This document shows positions 1 to 12,235 of a DNA stretch of 64,000 nt, in pieces (within the stretch, counting starts at the first letter, position 1; each line of letters starts with the position of its first letter). The notes under the pieces were generated by a model that was not told the DNA's origin, did no database searches, and was given only the letters and a program-made list of their open reading frames with translations. A program made the translations under genes and the position numbers. The stretch comes from Bimastos eiseni (Eukaryota > Annelida > Clitellata > Crassiclitellata > Lumbricidae), in NCBI GenBank assembly GCA_959347315.1, contig OY365815.1, forward strand, positions 13,121,158 to 13,185,157. Reading direction: 5' to 3'.

Positions 1-500
1 ATAGCTTGCTGGTAACTTTCGTCATTTGATATACATGTACATGTACTTGTTCGGTGGTCACCATTGCTGTCTATGGAATTCTGAACAGTTTCCTCATGCG
101 CTTGTTCTCAAATGCTTGGATGCGTTTCTCTTCTTCTTTCTTTATCGTCGACGCATCGCAGCCATACGTTGCAACAAAACTAAGAATAAGATTGAAGCGT
201 TATAAAATAATACCAAAATAGCCAGTGAATTAATCGTCAATATTTAATTAATTGGAACAGCTGAAAAACTGAGAGTTCAACCTGAAACATTTTACTCAGC
301 ACTCAAAAACCACTGCAAAACACCACAAAACAGACGTTACAGAAGAAGCACTACAGAAGAACTACTTAGCAGTCAGATGCACCTCGGTTAGCATCACCGC
401 CAATGACTCATTTGCTGCTTCGATTCAAATGCGTGTTAAACAACTGTACCGTGCGTTTGAAGTGCGATACATAAATCGCCCTCTTTTCTTTACTTTACAG
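1..500. other. Upstream intronic/intergenic sequence, no gene seen
   Basis: No coding exon or structured repeat is visible here. Because position 500 is a splice acceptor (tttactttacag), this stretch is probably the intron before the SUEL exon. Earlier exons, including any signal peptide, would lie outside the window. Confidence 0.5.
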
Positions 501-788
501 CGCCACTCACAGACTTCTGCGACGCCGAGACATTTCACGCGGAGTGCCAGGTCAACGAAGTCATCGTCATGGAGACGGCACGCTACGGTCGAATGAAGAT
601 GGGCAGATGTGTAGAAACTGCGATGGGGTTCGTCGGTTGCTTCCGCGATGTGCTGGGCCTGGCAGATCAGAGATGCTCTGGCAAGAGGTCCTGTGAGATC
701 TATGTTCCTAATGCAGAATTTGAAGCAACGAGACCTTGTCTTAAGGAACTCAAGTCCTACATGGAAGCCAGCTACGTCTGTGTTCCGA
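501..788 (+). CDS. SUEL-type (D-galactoside/L-rhamnose-binding) lectin domain exon
   Basis: This is an internal exon encoding one SUEL/Gal_Lectin domain of about 95 residues, a carbohydrate-binding module of secreted or membrane proteins. Visible hallmarks are the ARYGR sugar-binding motif near residue 24, the CSGKRSCEI core, the NAEF segment and the closing SYMEASYVC strand. Eight cysteines match the family's four disulfides. The acceptor tttactttacag ends at 500 and the donor gtaggt starts at 789. The exon is symmetric phase 1-1, as expected of a shuffled extracellular module. It reads on in phase into the CUB-like exon at 7930, so both are assigned to one gene. No start codon or signal peptide lies in the window. 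The frame continues open past 788, but that part looks like intron. The domain call is firm; the specific gene is not recognised. Confidence 0.85.
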
Positions 789-839
789 GTAGGTTCCTTA
801 GTCGTTCCTTTCGCTCGCTCGATAATTTCTCCATTTGTT

Positions 840-1000
840 TAAGCCCAAGGTTTGAGAGGCGTGGTCTACTGAATACCTGCCGCCTGCTAGCTACCAATCA
901 GATCTCCCCAAAGCATCTCATCCTCCTGGGGTACAATCTTAACCAAATGGACCGCAGTGGTCAGTCTATCTGAATAGGCTCAAATGGGTCAAGCAGACAG
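840..1000. repeat. Dispersed repeat A, copy 1
   Basis: The stretch begins AAGCCCAAGGTTTGAG and ends with a segment around GGCTCAAATGGGTCAAGC. It recurs with a few substitutions and small indels at 1981-2131, in the same orientation. Its family is unknown. Confidence 0.7.
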
Positions 1001-1225
1001 CTAAACTTATATATATATATACATATATATACGTATATATATATACTGGTCAATCGGTTGATGTGTCTATTCAGAGCCGCGCTCTCTGAATAGGGCTGCA
1101 TAGATGAGGCTCCCTGTATGCTCGGACCTGAGCATTTATTACCTGGGGTTCACACCGACTACACTAAGCAGATCTCGATCTCTCTCGCTCTCTCACTCTG
1201 TATATATACGTATATTCTATGTATG

Positions 1226-1294
<69 letters not shown>
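1226..1294. repeat. AT dinucleotide microsatellite
   Basis: This is an almost uninterrupted TA run. A shorter, similar run lies at 1009-1046. Open frames across it are artefacts. Confidence 0.95.
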
Positions 1295-1298
<4 letters not shown>

Positions 1299-1794
1299 CG
1301 TTTGATAGAATTCATCTGGTATTCTTTTCAGTCTATTTCTGACTTACACGCATATCTGTCGTTATTACGTAACTTTTAAATCAGCCTGAAGTCAAAGCCT
1401 TGTGAATCCTATGTGCCGATGAAAAGAACACTAAACGAAACATATAAAACGTACGGAGAAGTTAACCTTTTGGTAAAAGGTCATGTCTAGGTCGAGGACA
1501 TGAGAATTATCAGTGCAGGTATCGATGAATAAAGAAGCAACGTTGAGGTAAAATGAGGAATGTGGACTTTTCTTGAGTTGTTCCCATGCAGCTATAGGTT
1601 AAGGTATATTTAGGTTACTAAGTACTTAGTCCTTCCTGTGCAGATCTACACATCATTCAGCGCACCTCCTCAATTCGCCTCTAACCAAGCCCACATTTAG
1701 GCCTCATCCCACGACACCTGTGCTGCCGCTGTGCACGTGTGTTTATTCTTACAGGATGGGTATATGTAGAGACAGACATACAGACAGACAGACA

Positions 1795-1925
1795 GACAAC
1801 GCCAGCCCCATTCCAAGGCGTGCAGGCATTTCAACTGAAAGGCATTGACATGCGGTGGACTTGAATATGGCACTTCTTGACCGTAGCCCCACTCAATGAG
1901 TTCAGGTTTGATTGACAAGACAGTG
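1795..1925. repeat. Dispersed repeat B, copy 1
   Basis: The segment contains GTGGACTTGAATATGGCACT and CCACTCAATGAGTTCAGG. It is repeated in direct orientation at 3130-3260. Both copies follow a GACAGACAGA run, so the unit may be larger. Confidence 0.75.
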
Positions 1926-1980
1926 GTAGCTCGCTATTCAGTTTATCGCAAAACTGACCACCCACAAAACTTCTCCTTTA

Positions 1981-2131
1981 AAGCCCAAGTTTAAGGCATG
2001 GTCTAGTGAATACCTGCCGCCTGCTAGCTACCAATTAGATCTCGCCTGGGGTACTTAAACAAATCTTAAACAAATGGACCGGTGTGGTCAGTCTATCTAA
2101 ATAGGCTCAAATGGGCCAAGTAGACAGCTGA
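1981..2131. repeat. Dispersed repeat A, copy 2
   Basis: This is the second copy of the 840-1000 sequence, lacking a short internal segment. It lies directly after repeat B copy 1, suggesting A and B belong to one larger element. Confidence 0.7.
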
Positions 2132-3129
2132 GGGAAATGCACTGGAAATAACAATTGAAACAATGATCGTGATTCATAGTCCTTACAATTATATGCATCT
2201 ACACACCTGTACTTGATATGCCACTCATATGCCTTCGTGCCTGTATTCGTGTGTGTGCGTGTGTGCGTGCGTGCGCAGCTTTAGCCAGTACGGCCATCTT
2301 GTAAGCTGCTCGTGGACAGCCTCCCATCAAACGTGTGAAAAGTGCAACCAAACCCATGCGGGAAGTTTGCTGCAGTGTTGAAAATCGCGACTTCAAGGGA
2401 TGCCTTCGTGCCATTGGACACCCACTTTTCTAAGTAATAAAAGTAAACAAATCTTAGGCGGGGTTTGTCCTAATTTGGGGTGTGTGTGTTAGTCCTGGGA
2501 TGTTTATGTTCGAGGGGTTTGTCGGGGGGGTGTTTTTGTCCGCGACCCTCCGCCACAGCTTCATCTGTGGAATTGATTGGCAGAGGACAAGTAGCGCACC
2601 CTTCTCACAGTTTTATTCCGAGTTCTCTATAAAAAATACTTGAACGTTCTTTGTAATTTGGGTGGAGCAATGCTCTACGTTTGGCAAGGAAACTAAGTCA
2701 AGCACAGGGAGTGCATCACAGACGAGAAATAATGCGTCCTGCCAAAGGTCAGAAGTTTATACTCAAATCCAATGAAGAGCTTCTGACGTAATAGGGTTGA
2801 TGACTCGTATGAAACGTATTTTCAAGGTACAATTCCTTTTAATATCTCATTGAACAGTGGTCTTCGCTTGTATAGTAGGCTTACAGCTCAGCCGGACCAG
2901 CTCACAGAGAAACAAACATAAACAACAGTGACCACAGGCAGCTTCCAAGATTGCTCCACGAGCCGAGTGATCTTGGGGAACCGCCGTATTTATACACCTA
3001 TAATGGTCCATGGGCTGATATCCTGCATGCGTCCTATTGCGCTTTGGTTCATGGCTTTATATATATATATGTGTATATATATATATAAAGCATATGCATA
3101 TATTACAAGTAGATGTATGTAGAGAGACA

Positions 3130-3260
3130 GACAGACCGAGAACGGCCCAGAGGCATGTAGGCATTTCAGTTGAAAGGAATTGACCGGCGGTGGACTTGAA
3201 TATGGCACTTCTTGACTGTAGCCCCACTCAATGAGTTCAGGTTTGATTGACAAGCAGTTT
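3130..3260. repeat. Dispersed repeat B, copy 2
   Basis: This is a close copy of 1795-1925, again preceded by a GACAGACAGA run and followed by the same AACTTC(T/G)CCTTTAA tail. Confidence 0.75.
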
Positions 3261-3427
3261 GTCACACAACTGTCCGCCCAGAAAACTTCGCCTTTAAGTT
3301 GACCGGGGCTGGGTTGGCAGCGATCCTGAATATTTATCTTGAAGAGGCGTTATATAAATTTCATTGTTTGAACGATTGATATTTTTAATTATATTCATTC
3401 ATTCATGCATCCATATCTACAACCAAT

Positions 3428-4217
3428 CATCCGTCCGTAAATACATCCGTCCGTCCGTCCGTCCGTCCATCCATCCATACCTCCATTCCTTCCGTCCGTC
3501 CGTCCATCTATCCATACATGTACATCCATCCATCCATCCATCCATCCATCCATCCATCCATCCATCCATCCATCCATCTATCCATACATGTACATCCATC
3601 CATCCATCCATCCATCCGTCCGTCCGTCCGTCCGTCCATCCATCCATCCATACATGTACATCCATCCATTCATTCATCCATCCATCCATCCGTCCGTCCG
3701 TCCGTCCGTCCGTCCGTCCGTCCGTCCGTCCGTCCATCCATCCATCCGTCCGTCCATCCATCCATCCATCCATCCATGTACATCCATCCATCCATCCATC
3801 CATCCATCCATCTATCCATACATGTACATCCATCCATCCATCCATCCGTCCGTCCGTCCGTCCGTCCGTCCGTCCGTCCGTCCGTCCGTCCGTCCATCCA
3901 TCCATACATGTACATCCATCCATTCATTCATCCATCCATCCGTCCGTCCGTCCGTCCGTCCGTCCGTCCGTCCGTCCGTCCATCCATCCGTCCGTCCGTC
4001 CATCCATCCATGTACATCCATCCATCCGTCCGTCCATTCATCCATCCATCCATCCATACCTCCATCCTTCCGTCCATCCATCCATCCATCCATCCATCCA
4101 TCCATCCATCCATCCATCCATCCATCCATCCATCCATCCATCCATCCATCCATCCATCCATCCATCCATCCATCCATACCTCCATCCTTCTGTCCGTACG
4201 TGCATCCATCCATCCAT
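3428..4217. repeat. CCAT/CCGT tetranucleotide satellite with higher-order pattern
   Basis: About 790 bp of tetranucleotide repeats alternate between CCAT blocks and CCGT blocks. They are punctuated by a recurring CCATACATGTACATCC or CCATGTACATCC spacer (near 3511, 3583, 3651, 3775, 3817, 3905 and 4008). Because the unit is not a multiple of three, all six frames stay open, giving spurious His-Pro-Ser and Met-Asp-Gly proteins. No coding function is supported. Confidence 0.97.
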
Positions 4218-4639
4218 GATCCATCTGTCAGTGCATCTGTATGGCAAGCAACACAGTCATCCCCAATTCATCCATATACTCGTCCACCTCTCAGTTCATC
4301 CATCGCAAGTACTTTCGTTATTCCTACTTCTATCCAGCGCATCTGTTCATTTGCTGTATTTATTAATAGCCAAAATTAATTTCACCACAAAAGATTATAA
4401 CGAGACGCCATTATCGTATTATCATTAATAGCGGCATGGCTGCGTTACGGCGCTGTAGAAATCGTCCGTTTAATAATAATTACATTCGAAAGCCTTTATT
4501 ACGAGACAATTCTTTGATGCATTGGCTTTTTCATTTGTTCTTTAGTTAACTCATGCGTGAAATAGATTAATAAATCGTCTGATCCAAGATTATAAAAAAA
4601 CGGATATGAGAATGATACTAGCGTTTGAAGTATTCTTCT

Positions 4640-4965
4640 ATAGAAGGATATTGCAGCTGAACTGGACACATAGAGTATCAAATATTGAAGTAAGTAGAAG
4701 ACTAAACATCAAAGAGATTATGATGCAAGACATAAATGAAACGAATATTTTGACTATTTGAGCATATTTGTAGAATGGATAATGAGAGAAATATTGGAGG
4801 GACCTGGAGGAAGGGGGAGACTTTGCAGAGAATGTCCAGATGACATAGAAGACTGATGTGAGACCGATATACACAACTTATTGCAGCTAACCCAGGACAA
4901 AGGAGCATGGAAAATAATGGTCAAAAGTGTAATGGACACCTACGGGTTTTCAGCTGTCCACGGAT
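4640..4965 (+). pseudogene. LINE ORF2 C-terminal fragment
   Basis: A decayed reading frame contains the segments DIEDxCETDI, LTQDKGAW and MVKSVMDT, resembling the end of reverse-transcriptase ORFs of Jockey/CR1-like non-LTR retrotransposons. In-frame stops and shifts interrupt it. A TGATGATGATGATAA microsatellite tail follows at about 4968, as is common for such 3' ends. No RT core is present, so the copy is 5'-truncated. The family assignment is from remembered general patterns and is approximate. Confidence 0.6.
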
Positions 4966-5142
4966 CATGATGATGATGATAAAGTTTATTAGGTTCATTC
5001 GTTCAAATGATCCGTCATTCATCAAGCTCATTTTCCGCTGTCTATTGTCATGACTGACGAGCTCACATTACTCTTCAGTGTTTTTTTCAAATATAAGTTA
5101 CTAACACTGGCGCCATTGGTTAGTTACTAAAGACGCTATCGA

Positions 5143-6444
5143 CAGGGCTTAAAGTGTGCCTGGGCGGTCATGGACGGCGTCCAGGCACTTATTTGGCCAG
5201 CAGAGCCTGGACGCCGTCCATGAACGTCCATGCAGCAGTGAAATTCCTCTGTGTGCTTACGTTATTATCAGCAGGAACAAGAGGATGAAAACATTTCGCG
5301 CTTCGCGCGTTTACAAACTTGTTTTTACAACTTTTAAAACGATGCCGGCGCTACATGACCCTTGTCGACGCTTTCACAAAGGGAAGCAATTCTCTGCAGG
5401 CCTACCCTTTCAATTACAGCAAATATTTCACCAACAAATAATTGACGACTAAATAATGGTTGAGGGACAAAAAACCTCACGAATGATGACAAATTCTATT
5501 TTTCGCCCATTGTATTTGGTTAAATAGAAGTTGGATTGATAATAATAATGTCTGCAAATCTTGCTTCTGGCCCAGCAAGAACCATTTTTGTCAATTCAAC
5601 TTCTATTTGGGCAAATATTCTTTTCTATGATCCAACTTTTATTTCAGTAGACATTTTGTTTATCTAAATAGCATCAGTTTTGGAAGAGTTTCGTTCACTC
5701 ATCCAACTGCTATTCCAACATCATTAATATCACCATTCCAACTTCCATTTTTAGCGAACACAGTGGACCGTAGTGCACGAACCATTTGTCGTCGACTTAA
5801 TATGTTGGTGTTCTGCCTTTGCAATTTTTAGTTCTTTAACTTTTTGTACTAGGGGTCGTCCATATGTGACGTCACGCGCCTAGGGGAGGGGTCACAAATA
5901 GAGTAACAGAGTAACACTTAGTGCTACTCTGTGACGATGTGTGACAAGGGGTAAGGGGTCGACGAAATGTGACGTCACATCATCACATCAAAATACGTAA
6001 TTTTATTAAAATCATGCACTCAATTAAACAAGTTCCACTTAATTAGCAGTAGTAGTTACCACAATTAAACAACACTAATTAGGATTATGATAGTCTTTCA
6101 TCGTGAGGAATGCATAAGATTGTAATCATTATAAGCTACTTAATTTTTCCATTTTTCTTCGTTATGCTATTATAATTTGAAATATTAATTTTTATAGTTA
6201 AAATAATTTTTTTTAAATAATTATAAGAAAATTTGCGTTACATCCTGGACATATGATTTGATTTTGTGGGGGTCAGGGCTTTGTGACGTGACATCGTGTT
6301 TGAGGGGGTCATGGCAGTTATGACGACGTGTGACGAAGCGGGAGCGGTCAAAAATCGTCCAAAATTGAGTGACGTTTATGGTCATTAAATTTTATGGATG
6401 GCTCCCTAGCGTCCAGGCACTTCTTTTTTGCACTTTAAGCACTG
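5143..6444. mobile_element. Non-autonomous hAT DNA transposon with 8-bp TSD
   Basis: The left end reads CAGGGCTTAAAGTG and the right end, reverse-complemented, CAGTGCTTAAAGTG. Identical 8-bp duplications GCTATCGA flank it at 5135-5142 and 6445-6452. An 8-bp duplication and CAG-starting terminal repeats are hAT hallmarks. Total length is 1302 bp and no transposase remains. A second repeat (5850-6408) is nested within it. Confidence 0.85.
5850..6408. mobile_element. Nested terminal-inverted-repeat element
   Basis: The left arm TAGGGGTCGTCCATATGTGA and the right arm (reverse-complement TAGGGAGCCATCCATAAA) are related inverted ends with TGACGTCAC motifs just inside. The inner right segment GGTCAAAAATCGTCC recurs in the 44551-45226 element, marking one family. 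It lies wholly inside the hAT element, so it inserted later. Confidence 0.6.
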
Positions 6445-6839
6445 GCTATCGACAGAGACACCGTTTTCGTTGGGCTTTGGCTTCTAATATCCAGGATGCT
6501 ACTTGTGATTGACAGGAATGAGTAGCACTAGTCGCAGTTTAACGACACCGCGTGATAACAAGGATCATTAGCGTCGCCCTCCTTCTTTATCCAGGTTCGG
6601 AACTTGCACTGCCTGAATTATTTCTAGTTAGGAACCTATTAACCTGTGAAGAACAACGCATCCCAACTGATATGCTCTGAGCTACTGAGTGTGAAAGTTT
6701 CTTACTAAAGGACGACTGTTCTGATACATACTTACACACATTATATGCATAGGCTATACAATTATACATACATACCTAATTGCATATATATATATATATA
6801 TATATATTACAGGCTTACATGAATGCATTCGTAAACACG

Positions 6840-7215
6840 TGAACAGTACAAATGTGACATACATACACACATGCAAACATACACACATAAATGGACACAT
6901 GCAAGCAAACATACCTACATATATACACACATGCATACATACATACATACATGCATACATACATGCATGCATGCATACATACATACATACATACATACAT
7001 ACATACATACATACATACATTCATACATACATTCATACATACATACATACATACATACAAACATACATACATACAAGCATACATACATACAAGCATACAT
7101 ACATACAAGCATACATACATACATGCATACATACATACATACATACATTAAATACATACATGCATACATACATGCATACATACATACATACATACATTCG
7201 TATATACATACACAC
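6840..7215. repeat. CATA tetranucleotide microsatellite
   Basis: This is an imperfect CATA array with CAAG and CATG variants. Open frames on both strands (Thr-Tyr-Ile-His or Met-Tyr-Val-Cys repeats) are artefacts of the tetranucleotide unit. Confidence 0.97.
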
Positions 7216-7551
7216 ACAATTGTTGACTTCCTGCAAATACGGCTCTCTGTTAATAAACCATTTGGTGTTCAGATCATGTCCACATGCCAGTTGCGCCGTG
7301 GTAACACACGGACAAAGAGTTCATTATGTAGCGCATATATGCAAAATCATCCGTCCTTTGTCAGTCGATGACGGATGCTCTTTGTTGGCGTTGGACTCAG
7401 GTCAACAAAATAGGAAATTGTCGGCTAATAAGGAACAGTGACAGCGTCAGTTGTTAAACAGTATTGAGGTACTAGTACTGTAAATACAGTCAGAAATGGT
7501 GCATTCAGATATATAAATAAATGCTAATATTCTTGTATATGCATGAATATA

Positions 7552-7720
7552 TGTGTACATGTATGTATGTATTTGTGTATGTATGTATGTAGTGTGTATG
7601 TATGTATGTAGGCCCTATGTATGTGTGTATATATGTATGTATGCGTGTATGTATGTATATATGTATGTATGTATGCATGTATGTATGTATGTATATATGT
7701 ATGTATGTATTCATGTTCGT
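7552..7720. repeat. TATG tetranucleotide microsatellite
   Basis: This is an imperfect TATG/TGTA array, complementary in motif to the 6840-7215 array about 340 bp away. The two could form a long imperfect hairpin. Confidence 0.95.
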
Positions 7721-7929
7721 TCTATGTACGTACATTTGCATGCATGCGTGCATGGGACACAGTTCCCTCACGTTGTATATGCTAATTCTCCGTAGCCAGC
7801 CTTTTGGCCGAGATTAGGTAATAGGCCTGCCACCATACAATTATCTCTATGAGTGTGCTGGCCACACTACGGCGTCTGTGACTGTACAGCCATCGTCTTA
7901 AGTCGTTCCTATGTCTGCTGATAATCCAG

Positions 7930-8450
7930 TTGTCAGCGTTACGACCGATCATTGTCATGACAACGAGGAGTTACGGGTTTCCGGTCTAACATCCGGGTAC
8001 CTGGCGAGCGTCGTGACGTCAGACACACCCGGGTGCATCAGCCGTTCGTGGGAGTTGGAGGCGGGACAAGGGCAGCGAATCAACATCACCCTCTATGACT
8101 TCACGGCCGGCTTTCGTCCACCGCGCAACCCCGGAGACAGGTTCAACAAGATGGTGCGCAGTGGTGATGACGTCAGTTCCGGTTGCCGGGAGTACGCAAT
8201 GGTGCAGGACGGGGAGAGAGAAACGGTGCTCTGCGGGGCGACGGGGAAAGGCAGAAAGGGAACGAACTTTCTGTCCACAGGGAACTTGGCCAAGGTCACG
8301 ATGAAGGCTGGGATTGGACCAACGGACATGCAGAGATTCATCATACACTTCAAAGGTAACAGCCGCATTAATTATGACTTTCACTTTAAGGTAAACGGTC
8401 ACTTTGATAGAAAACCGGGTGTAGCCCTGACTTGCCGGTTAAGTCGCTGA
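7930..8450 (+). CDS. CUB-like domain exon of the SUEL gene (terminal in this model)
   Basis: The frame opens after acceptor ccag (7926-7929) in phase 1, matching the phase-1 end of the SUEL exon at 788, and runs to TGA at 8448-8450. It encodes about 173 residues. They contain a CUB-like pattern: CISRSWELEAGQGQRINITL then YDF (first cysteine and the GxxxNITLYDF strand), CREYAMVQDG, an LCG turn, a central FLSTGNLAKV strand and a final ALTC strand. CUB domains are extracellular beta-sandwiches that mediate protein or sugar binding. Local GC content is clearly above the flanks, which supports real coding. No membrane segment precedes the stop, so this isoform would end as a secreted protein. A weak donor at 8438 could instead splice out the stop. 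An independent gene starting at the ATG at 7911 is less likely, because that start would sit in the acceptor region. Confidence 0.75.
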
Positions 8451-8621
8451 AGTCAGTAGTACAAAGTGTAAGCTTCTGGCGCATTTCACCTAAACATATA
8501 TGTCAGAAAACTAACCTATAGGTTACTCAACTTATTCCTATGTCATAAAATTAACAAAACCAATTTGGATAAATATTTTTTACTGAATGAACCCCACTTC
8601 ATCAAACACCGATAGTCACAG

Positions 8622-8725
8622 AAGAAGAAGAAGAAGAAGAAGAAGAAGAAGAAGGAGGAGGAGGAGGAGGAGGAGGAGGAGGAAGAGGAGGACGAGGTGG
8701 AAGAGGAAGAAAGATCAAGGAGGAG
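8622..8725. repeat. GAA/GGA purine microsatellite
   Basis: This is a GAA run followed by GGA and mixed purine triplets. The minus-strand Ser/Phe-rich frame across it is an artefact. Confidence 0.95.
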
Positions 8726-9004
8726 AAGAACAAGAACAAGAATGCACATTTTGACCATTATGTTAACAGTGAATGAGATTATACACATACGATTCAAAAT
8801 ACCTGAATATCTTAACTATACATAAAAACATTTCAAGCTCTCAGTAAGTGTAGTATTTTTTAATCTAAACGCTGAAAGTTATGTGCTGCATGTAAATGAT
8901 TAAATCAGATAAAATCGTACTATATTATAAAGAGGAAAGTGCCTAACATGGAAATTATATTGAAATGAAACTTTATTGGTAACACTCTTTGCACCGTCTT
9001 TGTA

Positions 9005-9130
9005 TCATTCATAGAAAGTATTGCGAGTTAATAGCATCGCTGATGAACAGTTTTTTCCCGGCGGAACGCGCCGGAACGGCGTTCCGGCACTTTTTTTACA
9101 TGAACGTAGCTGAATACTTTCTATGAATGA
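9005..9130. repeat. 126-bp inverted-repeat hairpin with inner palindrome
   Basis: TCATTCATAGAAAGTATT at 9005-9022 is perfectly complementary to 9113-9130 (18 bp). Inside lies GCCGGAACGGCGTTCCGGC at 9070-9088, a palindrome with a single central base. It is probably a small MITE or foldback element. Confidence 0.7.
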
Positions 9131-9851
9131 ACTCTGGAATTTGATATAAAACAATACGATTTCAATTTGTTACATTCTAAAATTGATAGGTAGGCCTAAG
9201 TGTATAGGTTTTTAGCATTGTGTCCTATAAAATATATTTTATTTTGCAGATAATTTTAGCGTCATTTCTTTCAGTGGCGTAGCGCCATTATAGAGCGAGT
9301 GGGAAAATTGCTCCAGAGTGCAAAGGGTTGAGGGTCCGATGTAAAATAATTTTTTTTATCATTTCGATTGATGTTTAGATTAAAAAATTCACAAGCCTTA
9401 GTGTCTTAGTGCGCACGCGCCTGACAAACGCTTTTTTGACGAACGCGTGATAGATTCGTGGTATTTATAAAAACGCATCAGTTTGTGGCAGCCCGCGTCA
9501 GGTCCGTTCGTGCATATACAAGCAACCATGTCAACCAACCTTCAATATCAGTATGCACAAATGCTTTCACGTAATTAAATTAAGCCATTATGATAATTGC
9601 TTGGGCAAAATATACGAATAGGTTCGTGTTTGGTTACAACCCATCTCTTCTCTATGTATTATGAATAGTCATTAAATTGTAATGTGTTCTCTGTGTATGA
9701 ATTTGTTTCATAACTACAAGTTGTATTGTGTTGTACGGGCAAGTGTGTTGCGCTGCCTACGCTGTTAAGCGTAGATAGACCCATAGCTTAGAATTATGTA
9801 TAGCTCTGGATAGACCTACACCAAATGACGTCACTATTCGTTGCATCTTAG

Positions 9852-10024
9852 TCGTTGGGTGCGTGGATCCTGTTCCGACTGATAGCGTCATCTACCGGAG
9901 AAGTTCTCCAGTTCGTGCGGTCGGAAGTTGCGCGCGATCTCCGGATAAGACTTGGATCATCCAATGCATGGGTTCTGCCTGGAGCGATTCCTCAGAGGAT
10001 GAGGATGACTGCTCTTCCGGTTAG
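9852..10024 (+). other. Weak candidate exon with acidic tail
   Basis: After a plausible acceptor (gcatcttag, ending 9851) an open frame runs to TAG at 10022-10024. It encodes 57 residues ending in a Ser/Asp/Glu-rich segment (SDSSEDEDDCSSG). AATAAA follows at about 10032. There is no homology that I recognise. It could be chance. Confidence 0.2.
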
Positions 10025-10659
10025 ATACACTTAATAAATGCCCAGGAGCATTATGGTATAGATAGGCAAACAGGTTGCAAGCGTCTCAAGTTTAAAGCGG
10101 AAAATTGTTCTTTTGATCCCAAGAAAGGATCGCGAACGAAACCCTCTGACAATATGAAAATTTCAACAAAGCGTTCGCATGCGAATTTCTAGATAAACGT
10201 GACTATGTTCAGCATGCAATTTACCTCAAATGCCGGTATTTGGACATTCTTAGCTAAGAATTGTACAAATCTCCAACATTCGATACAATAGCTGCCGCCA
10301 TTTGCATTTGCATCATCTGAAGGCTGTAGGCTTACTAATTTTAATATCCAAATCAGGCGTATTAGTGATGAAAATCACGGTTAAGCAAATTTCAGGGCCG
10401 AAACAGCTCACCCATTGAGGCGGAGCTGGGTTGTAAGACTAGAAACCACATAAACTATGCCATGATCTTCGACGCGTACGTACATGTATGTAGGCCTACA
10501 CAAGTGAGCAGTCCGATTGTGCTCGTGCTATGGTGCCATTTACATGAGAGCGTTTATAAAAAACACGAAAGGCTTGTCACTTGTGCAATGATCTCTAATT
10601 GGAACAGCTGCTGGCAATTGCTTTCATGAGCAGTAACTCACGGGAAGAACGAAATTGTA

Positions 10660-10663
<4 letters not shown>

Positions 10664-10718
<55 letters not shown>
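10664..10718. repeat. AT dinucleotide microsatellite
   Basis: This is an uninterrupted TA run. Smaller TATATAGTAT repeats follow at 10807-10850. Confidence 0.95.
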
Positions 10719-10722
<4 letters not shown>

Positions 10723-10938
10723 GGTACACTCAAAATCCATTGCATTAGTCGCTGCAGTTGATAAGTAGTCGGAAAACATGCACCACATTTTTACCTACTT
10801 ACACACTTATATATATATAGTATTATATATATAGTATTATATGTATATATATAAATCGCTCTTGTGTCATTAGCCGAAGTAGCCGTCCTCAGTAGAGTTT
10901 CACATTGTGTGACCTCATCTTCTTGTTAATTCCTTTAG

Positions 10939-10995
10939 GTCCCCCGCTGCAGAGGAGAGCCAATCACCCGAGACGAAATTTTCTCTTCCATTTAG
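10939..10995 (+). other. Candidate 57-nt coding exon, phase 2-2
   Basis: The stretch is flanked by a good acceptor (ttaattcctttag) and a good donor (gtatgt). In phase 2 it reads Ser-Pro-Ala-Ala-Glu-Glu-Ser and onward without a stop. It would join in frame both to the weak donor at 8438 and to the exon at 14094. There is no homology evidence, and its short length makes chance plausible. Confidence 0.3.
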
Positions 10996-12235
10996 GTATG
11001 TAATCTCTGGGCAAAACCAATCGTCTTTCTTGATAAAGGTAGTTTCACCGCTTGCAATATATGCTGTAAGAGGGGGTAAAGTTTCAATATGCTGGCACTA
11101 GGACTAACGAGGGTACCGAAAGCAAGCAATCGATCGCATGACCCTCAAAGCTCGCTTCCGCGATTGGGAAATATGTCTATGGTGTACATGGCTCGGATTC
11201 CAACGGAAGCATTTGACATGACACGGGCCTATTCTTAATGTAATGTAACGTAATCAACATTTTTTACAGCGCCGCTCAAAATCGGTAGCGCTCTCAAAGG
11301 GGGTCTACATGTGACTGGACCAGAAAACAGGCAAGCCTTATGCATGGCGTCTCCGGAACTGGGAAGGTGAAATGGACAGTACTTCCAGTCTTAGTGTTCT
11401 GGAATCCGTTCTCAGCTATGTCTTATCTAAAAGTTTATTTTAGAAAGCGTTTCAGTGTTTTTATTGATGGTACATTTTAGGCTACAAGCCTACCTTTGAC
11501 TTGGTTGGATAAAACTAAACATGCGAAGAAACCATAGTAATTCATTGTTAAAAATTAAGATGCTATGTTAATTTTATTTTTAAAATATGCACAAAACCCA
11601 GGGGCAGATGTCCCCATCCCCTCCGTACACCCATGTATACAGTATGCTGCATGTGTGGTGCATAGATTCGATTTATGGAAAAATGACAAAAATGTTAATT
11701 CCGTCTATACGTAGATTAATAAGAATAGACCTACTTAGGGCCTGCATCATTTTGTCTACTGCATGTGTTGTTTTGATGGGCGAAATCGTACAGTAAATTT
11801 AGACATTAATTTTGATCAGCTGCTAATTACTTTCTTTATACCTCTGGTGCAGTGACCGGCGACAAAACCTTTCACAGTCTGTAAATATTCCCTGCATCTG
11901 TGTCCGACGTAACCTCTTTGCCTTCTGCCGAGCATCATGCGGCTCAATGTTTGCCGAGCTAGCTTCGACCAGATGGGTCGTTCCCTTAACAATAGACCTA
12001 TCTGATGATGCCAGATCCACTTTGGCGTTATCAAGTGTTTGTCAGCATTCTACAGTTTCCCAATGCATCCGCTTTGTGCCCCTCAATGTCATTTGTTTGA
12101 GCGTTTTGCAGCCTATACGTGTTATGGTCAATACTTATTATTAGCCTTAGGCCTTCGTCATAGGCCATACTTATGCATGACATGCACTCCAAAAATAAGT
12201 TGGGCCTGTAGTAAGTATTGTATATAATGAGTATC
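10996..12235. other. No gene seen
   Basis: This is AT-rich sequence with short chance frames only. A segment at 11270-11330 has an acceptor-like start (ttttttacag) but no convincing exon. Confidence 0.45.

Larger units (their letters stand above)
789..7929 (+). other. Proposed 7.1-kb intron between SUEL and CUB-like exons
   Basis: The donor gtaggt is at 789 and the acceptor ccag ends at 7929; both adjoining exons are phase 1. The stretch holds dispersed repeats, AT, CCAT/CCGT, CATA and TATG arrays, a LINE tail and an hAT element with a nested repeat, all listed separately. I see no further exon in it. The pyrimidine tract before 7929 is only moderate, and this is the weakest part of the model. 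Confidence 0.55.
8451..10938. other. Gene-poor repeat region
   Basis: It contains a GAA/GGA run, a hairpin at 9005-9130, a lone hAT-like end CAGTGGCGTAGCG near 9273, a weak open frame at 9852-10024 and an AT run. Otherwise I see nothing definite. Confidence 0.5.
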